Assembly (NCBI GenBank): GCA_029939875.1
Contig: JAOZSC010000235.1
Coordinates: forward strand, 1-5,049
Length of the DNA: 5,049 nt
Reading direction: 5' to 3'
DNA from: Desulfobacterales bacterium
GTDB taxonomy: Bacteria > Desulfobacterota > Desulfobacteria > Desulfobacterales > JAFDCJ01
Part shown: one piece after another, positions 1 through 5,013 of the stretch
Position numbering within the stretch: position 1 is the stretch's first letter
Layout of the letters: every line of letters begins with the position of its first letter
Notes under the pieces: generated by a model
Told to the model about the DNA's origin: nothing
Seen by the model: the letters and a program-made list of their open reading frames with translations, nothing else
Database searches by the model: none
Made by a program: the position numbers and the translations under genes

Positions 1-1233
1 AACCAGAGCCTGGGGGGGAACTTTACCCTGGAAGGATTGAAAAAAGACGGCTACGACGCCGTTTTTCTGGGGGTGGGGGCTCAGCAAAACCGCCGGATTT
101 CCCTGGAGGGCTGTAATTCTTCCGATGTGATATGGGGGGTGGAATTATTGCGCCAGGTGGCCGAAGGCCGGGATGTCAAACTCAAGGGCAGCGTGTTGGT
201 AATCGGTGGTGGCAATGTGGCCGTGGACGTAGCTCTAACGTCTCTGCGCTGCGGTGCCACTGACGTCAGAATGGCCTGCCTGGAGGGCCTGGATGAAATG
301 CCGGCCAGTCCCTGGGAGATCGAAGAAGCCCGGCAGGAGGGGGTTCAGATTCTTTCCTCCTGGGGGCCCGATAAAATTCTCAGCCAGGACGGCAAGGTGA
401 TCGGCATGGACCTGGTAAAATGCACCTGTGTTTTTGATGAGCAGGGCAACTTTTGTCCGGAATTCAGTGATAAAAAAGAATGCATCCGGGTGGATCAGAT
501 CATTATGGCTTTGGGCCAGGCAGTTGATTTATCTTTCCTGGAAGAAAACAGTCCCATCAAGGCAGAGCGGGGGCTGATTGTGGTGGATGAAGATACCCTG
601 GAAACCGGCATGCCAGGGGTGTATGCCGGCGGGGATGCCACCAGAACGCCGGGCACGATTATCCACGCCATTGGCGCCGGCCGGCGAGCGGCCGAATCCA
701 TTGACCAGGCTCTGGGGGGCTGCGGGCAAATCGATGAAGTCCTTTTTGAACGCGGCCGGCCTGATGACCACCTGGGCCGCGAGGAGGGCTTTGCCGCTTT
801 TGCCCGGGAAAAGGTGCCCGCGCTTGATGTTGCCAATCGTGTTAATAATTTTCGCGAAGTTGCCATTGGCTACAGCCCGGAGCAGGCCGCCAGGGAAGCC
901 GGCCGCTGTCTGCAGTGCGATTTGCGCCTGAACATGGGTTGCAATCCCCCGCCGCCGGCCGTCTGGCGTCCCTTTGATGAAGCGCATGTCGAGCAGGTGC
1001 CCGAAGCTGAGGGAGTGTTTCAACTGGCGGATGCCGATCATAAAGTGATGGCCATCAAGGGGGCGGCCAACTTGCGCAGGGAGCTGCTGCTGTCACTGGA
1101 CGGAAACGAAACCGCCGCATTTTTCGAGTACGAGGAAAATAAAATGTATTCCCAGCGGGAAAGCGAGCTGATCCAGAAATACTTGCAGGCATACGGTGAA
1201 ATGCCCGGCACCGACGTGGATGATCTGTTTTAG
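1..1233 (+). CDS. GltD-like NAD(P)H/FAD-dependent oxidoreductase, C-terminal part (5' end outside window)
   Basis: The frame is open from base 1, so the start and the N-terminal FAD-binding GxGxxG half lie upstream; 410 residues are visible. The order matches the GltD (glutamate synthase small subunit) / PreT family: GYDAVFLGVGA (52-84), a second Rossmann fold with VIGGGNVAVDVA (about 199-234) for NAD(P)H, and a C-terminal FAD segment GMPGVYAGGDA (607-639) followed by an AIGAGRRAAESI helix. Family knowledge says such proteins move electrons between NAD(P)H, FAD and a partner protein in the cytoplasm. After the core comes a Cys motif CLQC (907-918), with another Cys and a PPPP run, and then an extra tail of about 90 residues ending DDLF. 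Part of that tail (1012-1206) resembles a GIY-YIG domain. The downstream PyrD-like gene suggests a two-component flavin enzyme. It could equally serve a pyruvate:ferredoxin or other electron-transfer system; the true substrate cannot be told. Not a proven glutamate synthase subunit: no large subunit is in view. Confidence 0.87.
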   Translation, partial: NQSLGGNFTLEGLKKDGYDAVFLGVGAQQNRRISLEGCNSSDVIWGVELLRQVAEGRDVKLKGSVLVIGGGNVAVDVALTSLRCGATDVRMACLEGLDEMPASPWEIEEARQEGVQILSSWGPDKILSQDGKVIGMDLVKCTCVFDEQGNFCPEFSDKKECIRVDQIIMALGQAVDLSFLEENSPIKAERGLIVVDEDTLETGMPGVYAGGDATRTPGTIIHAIGAGRRAAESIDQALGGCGQIDEVLFERGRPDDHLGREEGFAAFAREKVPALDVANRVNNFREVAIGYSPEQAAREAGRCLQCDLRLNMGCNPPPPAVWRPFDEAHVEQVPEAEGVFQLADADHKVMAIKGAANLRRELLLSLDGNETAAFFEYEENKMYSQRESELIQKYLQAYGEMPGTDVDDLF

Positions 1234-1309
1234 GAAGATTCGTTTGCCGTATTGATATTTGAACGCTTTTGTGCCATTTAAAGACCAATGCGCATATTCT
1301 AAACCAGCA

Positions 1310-1316
1310 AAGGAGG
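1310..1316 (+). promoter_or_regulatory. Strong Shine-Dalgarno for the PyrD-like gene
   Basis: AAGGAGG matches the anti-Shine-Dalgarno core exactly and ends 4 nt before the ATG at 1321. It fixes that ATG as the start. The 87-nt gap 1234-1320 holds no convincing terminator hairpin with a T-run and no good -35/-10 pair that I can see, so read-through from the upstream oxidoreductase is likely. Confidence 0.85.
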
Positions 1317-1320
1317 AGAA

Positions 1321-2304
1321 ATGACGGATTTAACAACCCAATACCTGGGATTGACGCTGAAAAACCCCATTATTGTGGGCAGCTCGGGCTTGACCCGTTC
1401 GGCCAGCAGCATCAAAGAACTCGAAGAAAACGGTGCGGCCGCGGTGGTGCTCAAGTCTATTTTCGAAGAGGAAATCGCCTTTGAATACGACGATATCCTG
1501 AAAGAAGCCAGCGATGAGGGCGTCAATCTGGACCAGTTTGATTATTATGATTACCAACTGAAAGGTGAAAAGCTGGACCTATACACCCGGCTGATCGAAG
1601 AATGCAAAAAAAGCGTTTCTATCCCGATCATCGCCAGCATTAACTGTGTTTATTCCCATGAATGGTCGTCTTTTGCAAAAATGCTGGAAAAAGCCGGGGC
1701 AGACGCGCTGGAACTGAACATGTTCTTTTTGCCCACTGAATTTGGCCGCAGCAGTGAAGAAAAAGAAAAAGCATACTTTCAAATCATTGACAAGGTGCAA
1801 AAAGAAGTGTCCATTCCGGTGGCCTTGAAAATCAGCTACTATTTTTCAAATCTGGGGCCCATGATTCAGAAACTGTCCAAGACCGGCGTTGCAGGCCTGG
1901 TGCTGTTCAACCGCTTTTTCAGCCCGGACTTTGATATCGACGACTTCAAGGTGGTTTCCTCCAACGTTTTCAGCACACCCTCGGACCTGTCGATTTCCCT
2001 GCGATGGATTGCCATCATGGCCGCAAAGACCGATTGCGATCTGGCCGCTTCAACCGGGGTTCACGATGGAGCCGCCGTGATAAAGCAGCTGCTTGCCGGC
2101 GCCAATGCGGTTCAGGTGGTCTCCGCCCTGTACAAAAACGGCAAGGGACACCTTCGCGAAATGCTGACCTTTGTAGAGCAGTGGATGGCTGCTAAAGGGT
2201 ACAGCTGTTTGGATGATTTCAGGGGTAAGATGAGCCAGGAAAAAAGCAGTGACCCCGCGGCTTACGAGCGGGTGCAGTTCATGAAGTATTTCGGCGGGGA
2301 GTAG
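1321..2304 (+). CDS. Dihydroorotate dehydrogenase-like flavoprotein (PyrD-like TIM barrel)
   Basis: This 327-residue protein, within the usual size of class 1 dihydroorotate dehydrogenases, is a predicted cytoplasmic FMN-binding TIM barrel. Family landmarks: N-terminal YLGLTLKNPIIVGSSGLT (8-25); Lys170 in VALKISYYF, matching the conserved FMN/substrate lysine; Asn197 in LFNRF; and a C-terminal FMN-phosphate region with TGVHDG (245-250) and LLAGANAVQVVSALYKNG (257-274). The catalytic loop is different. Where class 1 enzymes have N-x-S-C-P-N with the catalytic Cys, this protein has NMFFLP (133-138), so the Cys base is absent. It also lacks the C-terminal ferredoxin domain of PreA. It follows the GltD-like gene in probable operon order. 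From general knowledge, annotated 'dihydroorotate dehydrogenase-like' proteins of this type occur in anaerobes, often near pyruvate:ferredoxin oxidoreductase. A redox role other than pyrimidine synthesis is therefore more likely, but the reaction is unknown. Confidence 0.88.
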   Translation: MTDLTTQYLGLTLKNPIIVGSSGLTRSASSIKELEENGAAAVVLKSIFEEEIAFEYDDILKEASDEGVNLDQFDYYDYQLKGEKLDLYTRLIEECKKSVSIPIIASINCVYSHEWSSFAKMLEKAGADALELNMFFLPTEFGRSSEEKEKAYFQIIDKVQKEVSIPVALKISYYFSNLGPMIQKLSKTGVAGLVLFNRFFSPDFDIDDFKVVSSNVFSTPSDLSISLRWIAIMAAKTDCDLAASTGVHDGAAVIKQLLAGANAVQVVSALYKNGKGHLREMLTFVEQWMAAKGYSCLDDFRGKMSQEKSSDPAAYERVQFMKYFGGE

Positions 2305-2306
2305 GG

Positions 2307-2350
2307 CGCTTGTCTCTGGCGGGCAAATCATGCGCCGGCCGGAGCGTTTT
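2307..2350 (+). terminator. Possible intrinsic terminator after the PyrD-like gene
   Basis: Starting 3 nt after the stop codon, CGCT (2307-2310) can pair with AGCG (2343-2346). Inside it, CTGGCG (2316-2321) can pair with CGCCGG (2333-2338), including one G-U pair, around an 11-nt loop. TTTT follows directly at 2347-2350. The stem is interrupted and the T-run short, so this is only a moderate candidate. Its position in a convergent gap fits. No T-run is seen on the other strand, so it would not serve the minus-strand operon. Confidence 0.35.
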
Positions 2351-2386
2351 ACAATGGGCCTTCGATATTACAAGGTTGAGATGGCC

Positions 2387-4021
2387 TCACTGCCGGCCCT
2401 CAAGGTAATTCAGAACTTCGCTTACGGATAGCTTCACGCTGGACGGTCCGCTGCGAATGTAAAAATCCTCTGTCTGTTTTGTTCTCAGAAAGATCGGTTC
2501 AGCGCTGCGCTCGCATTCAATGACCACGATGGTTTTGCCATCAACGGACAGCATGCTCATGGTTATTAATTTGGATAATTCAGGTCCAATATGCTGGTTG
2601 ACGAGGTTCTTGAAATGCAGCCGGCATTTATCATCGCTGTCAAATTCATCGGCTTCGATGCCGACAATCCGGCCGTCATCGTTAACACCGATGATCAAAA
2701 GCCCTCCATCGGTGTTAAGATAGGCCACCAGGGTTTTAAGCCAGGCCAGTTCAATTTCTTTGCCGGCTTTTCCCGTTTTCAGGTTCATTCGCATGGTGGA
2801 TTTGAACTCCACGATCCTGCTTTCACCACCTTTGATCAGCCCGAGGAGTTGATCGGCCCGATTTTTCCCGTTCAGCTTCTGGGTTGGCAGGTCCTTGATC
2901 TGGTAGCTGTATTTTCGCACCACCAGGACCGCCAGAAAAATTCCTACCGCCAGTATAACCGCCGCTACATAAAGCGTTGATATCTGACGGTTATAAACCG
3001 CACTGAAAAAATCATTTTCCGGTACGGTGACTCCGATCAACATCTGATAGGTGCCGATGGGAGCCGGCTGGAAGATTGCCCAGCAGGTCATCGAGAGGCT
3101 TTTAAATTCCAGGGGCTGTTTTTCAGGTTTTCCCGCCGTCCGCCAGGCCACCAGTGCACCGGTAACCATCGGTCGGCCGTATTTTTCGGCCGGGATAAAC
3201 AGACCGGCCAGTGTGTCAGGGAGGTTTTTGCCCGGGGTGTTGCCCAGGACAACGAGGTCCGGCGCCAGAACCCGTCCATCCGAGTCAGCCAGAAACGTGT
3301 TGCCGTTGACACCGGCGGTAAAACCGGTGACGGTTTTGACAAGCTTTGCCAGCGGAACATCCAGTGCCACCACATATGTTCGGGCCGTTTTACCCCGGGG
3401 ATGCCATTTTACAGATGCGGTGACGCCATAAGTGCTGAGGGTAAAAAATGAGTACGGCGTCGTCCAGAACACTTTTTCGGCAGGCACGCTATTCAGGGCT
3501 CCCTGAAACCAGGGGCGCCGGCGCGGGTCGTAATCGGATTTTTCCTGCCATTTATCCAGCAGTTTTCCCGAATCACTCCAGCGTTGCCACAATACCCGTC
3601 CGCTGGATCCTTTAAGACCTGTGGAGCGGGTCAGCCAGGTTTCTTTGTCTTTGATGAGAAAGTATCCGGTGCCGGTCGTATCGGCCACCATGATGGAAGA
3701 CAAGTGGTCGGCATCGGCCAGGATGGGGAAAAATTTTGCGTTTAAGGAGGCCACGGAGGCGGGATTCAGAATACCGGCCTGGCCCCATTGGCGGAAAATG
3801 AGGAGCATTTTTTCAACGGGTGTAAAAAAATCATTCAATTCGGTCCGGGCGTGATCGGCAACCTGCTGGATTTGGTCCCGGGACAATTGTTCCCGGATTC
3901 TATCGCTTTGAATCAGCCAGATGGCCAGAATGGTGCCGGCGGTGAAAACGATCAGGGCCACCAGGTCCCGTAAAAGCCGTCGCCGGGTACGTTGCCGCGG
4001 GCGGGGGGTGTCAAAGTGCAT
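2387..4021 (-). CDS. Membrane sensor: dCache periplasmic domain fused to cytoplasmic Schlafen AlbA_2 domain
   Basis: I place the start at the ATG 4021-4019 (544 residues), because AAGGAG lies 4 nt upstream and the protein then opens with a short basic cytoplasmic tail (RPRQRTRRR). The frame stays open to a TTG at 4087, but that has no ribosome site. Order: TM1 at about 19-38; an extracytoplasmic domain of about 300 residues (44-344) of the dCache type, marked by YDPRRRPWF (164-172) and a second lobe with FLADSDGRVLAPD (243-255); TM2 at about 348-368, followed by RKYSYQIK (positive inside); a linker of about 20 residues; then an AlbA_2 domain (about 390-538) with ESRIVEFKST (400-409), AYLNTDGGLLIIGVNDDG (433-450) and DFYIRSG (519-525). 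dCache domains bind small ligands such as amino or organic acids. AlbA_2 domains bind nucleic acid or act in regulation. No kinase, GGDEF, HAMP or chemotaxis domain is present. It is the last gene of the minus-strand unit, 84 nt after the GNAT gene. Ligand and output are unknown. Confidence 0.88.
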   Translation of the reverse strand: MHFDTPRPRQRTRRRLLRDLVALIVFTAGTILAIWLIQSDRIREQLSRDQIQQVADHARTELNDFFTPVEKMLLIFRQWGQAGILNPASVASLNAKFFPILADADHLSSIMVADTTGTGYFLIKDKETWLTRSTGLKGSSGRVLWQRWSDSGKLLDKWQEKSDYDPRRRPWFQGALNSVPAEKVFWTTPYSFFTLSTYGVTASVKWHPRGKTARTYVVALDVPLAKLVKTVTGFTAGVNGNTFLADSDGRVLAPDLVVLGNTPGKNLPDTLAGLFIPAEKYGRPMVTGALVAWRTAGKPEKQPLEFKSLSMTCWAIFQPAPIGTYQMLIGVTVPENDFFSAVYNRQISTLYVAAVILAVGIFLAVLVVRKYSYQIKDLPTQKLNGKNRADQLLGLIKGGESRIVEFKSTMRMNLKTGKAGKEIELAWLKTLVAYLNTDGGLLIIGVNDDGRIVGIEADEFDSDDKCRLHFKNLVNQHIGPELSKLITMSMLSVDGKTIVVIECERSAEPIFLRTKQTEDFYIRSGPSSVKLSVSEVLNYLEGRQ

Positions 4022-4025
4022 GCTG

Positions 4026-4031
4026 CTCCTT
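4026..4031 (-). promoter_or_regulatory. Ribosome binding site deciding the sensor start
   Basis: Read on the minus strand, AAGGAG is followed by CAGC and then ATG (4021-4019). This is the only good Shine-Dalgarno near the N-terminus. The longer alternatives, TTG at 4087 and ATG at 4066, have none, so the 544-residue form is preferred. Confidence 0.7.
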
Positions 4032-4105
4032 GAGGCAGGTGGAGTGATTGCTCCTGTCGTGACCATTTCCGGACCGTGCAGGGTCAAATGAATTTGGAGT
4101 GAAAT

Positions 4106-4543
4106 CTAGTCCAGAATTTTGCGTAAATTAATGAAGTTGCTGCGGTCGAAACCCAGGGTTTTAAAAAATGACAGCAGGTCGGAGGAATCCCAGCGTACCG
4201 AGGTGTACACATTTTCGATGCCTTCGGCCTTGTAGAACCGAAAAATTTCCCTGGCCAGGTCGGCTCCGATTTCCTGGCCCATGAAACCGGGATCGACACC
4301 CAGGGTGGCTATCCAGGCGCTTTTTGCAATTCCGAAGCCGGCAGTAAGAATGTAGCTGATCATAAAGCCTACGACCTTGCCATTGATTTCGGCCACAAAA
4401 CAGGCTTCGTTATCGCGCCGGGAATGCGCTTCGACAACCCGTTTGAAGTCCGGATTCACTGCCTTCATGGTGATGGAGGCGTAAATTTGGCTGATTGCCT
4501 GCGCATCTTCTTTCTGTAGCTTTCTTATGCGAACGTCATCCAC
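4106..4543 (-). CDS. GNAT-family N-acetyltransferase (RimI-like), altered acetyl-CoA loop
   Basis: This 145-residue protein has the usual length of a single GNAT domain: N-terminal VRIRKLQKEDAQAISQIY (4-21); strands around ACFVAEINGKVVGFMISY (47-64); motif A, IATLGVDPGFMGQEIGADL (78-96); and a C-terminal FFKTLGFDRSNF (126-137). The family transfers an acetyl group from acetyl-CoA to an amine on a protein or small molecule in the cytoplasm. The acceptor cannot be predicted. The start is the GTG at 4543-4541, supported by AAGGAA 7 nt upstream. The pyrophosphate loop, normally Q/R-x-x-G-x-G/A, reads M-G-Q-E-I-G: the Q/R is Met88 and a usual Gly is Glu91 (codon GAA, one base from GGA). It lies 30 nt downstream of the DUF2080-like gene and upstream of the sensor on the same strand, so co-transcription is likely. 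Fold call is firm; activity is uncertain because of the loop. Confidence 0.88.
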   Translation of the reverse strand: MDDVRIRKLQKEDAQAISQIYASITMKAVNPDFKRVVEAHSRRDNEACFVAEINGKVVGFMISYILTAGFGIAKSAWIATLGVDPGFMGQEIGADLAREIFRFYKAEGIENVYTSVRWDSSDLLSFFKTLGFDRSNFINLRKILD

Positions 4544-4550
4544 AGCAGTA

Positions 4551-4556
4551 TTCCTT
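4551..4556 (-). promoter_or_regulatory. Ribosome binding site for the GTG start of the GNAT gene
   Basis: AAGGAA on the minus strand sits 7 nt before the GTG at 4543-4541. It supports a non-ATG start, since the first in-frame ATG is at residue 26 and would cut away the first conserved GNAT strand and helix. Confidence 0.65.
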
Positions 4557-4573
4557 TTTTGCGGTGATGTGGT

Positions 4574-4777
4574 TTACACGCGAATGATTTTTACCCGGTG
4601 ACCAACCCAGTTCGGCGGCAGATACACCCTGCCGCTATTGCCGCTTGACTTGACCCGCTTTTCGATCATTTCTTCCCCGTAGATTTCGAATTTGACCTTG
4701 CTGTTGGAAGCGGCAGCGGCGGGTTGTTGATCATTACCGAGAGCCTGATCGTTATCGTGATTTTTTTCGTCCGGCAC
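4574..4777 (-). CDS. DUF2080-like small protein (AbrB-like C-terminal half)
   Basis: This is a 67-residue protein. Residues 1-25 are polar and low in complexity (many D, N, Q, then an Ala run) and probably disordered. Residues 27-67 carry the recognisable part: VKFEIYGEEMIEKRVK, then SGNSGRVYLPPNWVG (45-59) and a closing basic strand HRVKIIRV. The GNSGRVYLPxxW motif is the hallmark, as I recall it, of the small DUF2080 'transposon-encoded' family, and it resembles the swapped-hairpin AbrB/MazE DNA-binding fold (compare GNSxxVRIP in MazE). A DNA-binding or regulatory role is therefore a reasonable inference, not shown. The start is the GTG at 4777-4775, with AGAGG 8 nt upstream. It is the first gene of the minus-strand unit, just behind a promoter with an operator-like inverted repeat, which would suit an autoregulator. 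Despite the family nickname, no transposase or terminal repeat is seen nearby. Confidence 0.77.
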   Translation of the reverse strand: MPDEKNHDNDQALGNDQQPAAAASNSKVKFEIYGEEMIEKRVKSSGNSGRVYLPPNWVGHRVKIIRV

Positions 4778-4785
4778 GTCAGTAG

Positions 4786-4790
4786 CCTCT
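4786..4790 (-). promoter_or_regulatory. Ribosome binding site for the GTG start of the DUF2080-like gene
   Basis: AGAGG on the minus strand lies 8 nt before the GTG at 4777-4775. It is a moderate Shine-Dalgarno, but no better start exists upstream in this frame. The next in-frame Met is at residue 37, inside the conserved region. Confidence 0.55.
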
Positions 4791-4873
4791 TTTTTTCCGG
4801 TTTGTGAATATTTCCGGGATTAGAAAGCGCTTGATTGTTGGGCCATGATACTGTAATCATAAAAATTTGTGAG

Positions 4874-4900
4874 CTACGATACAGCTACATTGTATCGGAG
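4874..4900. promoter_or_regulatory. Operator-like inverted repeat over the promoter
   Basis: CTACGATACA (4874-4883) and TGTATCGGAG (4891-4900) pair in 9 of 10 positions, with an inner perfect 7-bp arm CGATACA/TGTATCG and a 7-bp centre. The repeat covers the whole -10 and spacer of the minus-strand promoter and touches the -35, the classic place for a repressor site. AGCTAC also occurs twice in direct orientation 11 bp apart (4872 and 4883). The bound regulator is unknown; the operon's own first protein is one candidate. Confidence 0.6.
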
Positions 4901-4904
4901 TCAA
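4876..4904 (-). promoter_or_regulatory. Sigma70-like promoter of the minus-strand operon
   Basis: On the minus strand TTGACT (4904-4899, 5 of 6 to consensus) is followed by exactly 17 nt and TATCGT (4881-4876, 4 of 6). Transcription would begin near 4869 and give a leader of about 90 nt before the DUF2080-like gene. The leader contains a weak ATGAT/ATCAT stem (4845-4860). No terminator separates the three downstream genes, so this is likely their shared promoter. Confidence 0.6.
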
Positions 4905-4922
4905 GAGAAAAAGAATGAAAAA

Positions 4923-4950
4923 GGGTTTAGGGTTCCAGGTTCAGGGTTAA
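4923..4950 (+). repeat. Degenerate heptamer tract, GGGTTNA-like
   Basis: Four consecutive 7-mers read GGGTTTA, GGGTTCC, AGGTTCA, GGGTTAA, a G-rich, telomere-like pattern on the plus strand. It lies between the divergent promoter and the activase start. The following 49 nt also show loose 7-nt periodicity (x-C-x-x-x-G-C units from 4965 to 4992). I see no coding content. Confidence 0.55.
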
Positions 4951-4980
4951 GAAGCGAAGCATTCAGCATGCGCTCTGCCC

Positions 4981-4997
4981 TTTGCGCTCAGCGCAAA
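4981..4997 (+). other. Stem-loop just upstream of the activase ribosome binding site
   Basis: TTTGCGC (4981-4987) and GCGCAAA (4991-4997) form a perfect 7-bp stem with loop TCA. It ends 1 nt before AAGGAAGG (4999-5006) of the downstream gene. There is no T-run after it, so it is not a terminator on the plus strand; on the minus strand it is likewise followed by GGGCAGAG, not Ts. In the mRNA it could influence translation initiation or protect the 5' end. Confidence 0.45.
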
Positions 4998-5013
4998 TAA
5001 GGAAGGTATATGA

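Noticed and set aside
529..1041. 170-codon open frame on the minus strand
   Set aside because: It lies wholly inside the GltD-like gene, and its translation shows no family motif, whereas the plus frame has clear Rossmann and FAD motifs. It is a shadow of codon bias, as are the frames at 495-866 (-) and 578-931 (+).
1240..1320. Possible promoter before the PyrD-like gene (TTGATA at 1253-1258)
   Set aside because: No -10 hexamer with a reasonable match lies at 16-18 nt, so I do not call one.
2335..2342. CCGGCCGG palindrome in the convergent gap
   Set aside because: An 8-bp GC palindrome is expected by chance at this G+C content. It is considered only as part of the possible terminator fold.
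4022..4087. Longer start (TTG at 4087) for the dCache-AlbA_2 sensor, adding 22 residues
   Set aside because: It has no ribosome site upstream, and the extra residues look like untranslated leader. The ATG at 4021 has AAGGAG and gives a normal basic tail before TM1.
4574..4777. Mobile element around the DUF2080 'transposon-encoded' family gene
   Set aside because: No transposase, terminal inverted repeats or target duplications are seen in the window. The family name alone is not evidence for an element.
4666..4860. 64-codon open frame on the minus strand upstream of and overlapping the DUF2080-like gene
   Set aside because: Its translation matches nothing known to me, and it overlaps in another frame the recognisable GNSGRVYLP-encoding gene. 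No good ribosome site precedes it.
4831..4895. Plus-strand promoter for the activase gene (for example TTGATT or TTGTGA as -35)
   Set aside because: All -10 partners at proper spacing match consensus in only 2-4 positions or need a poor -35. A promoter must exist here or nearby, but I cannot place it.
4915..4950. Mini-ORF of 11 codons (MKKGLGFQVQG) on the plus strand, a possible leader peptide
   Set aside because: It coincides with the heptamer tract, has no ribosome site at proper distance, and no attenuator-like terminator follows. Probably chance.
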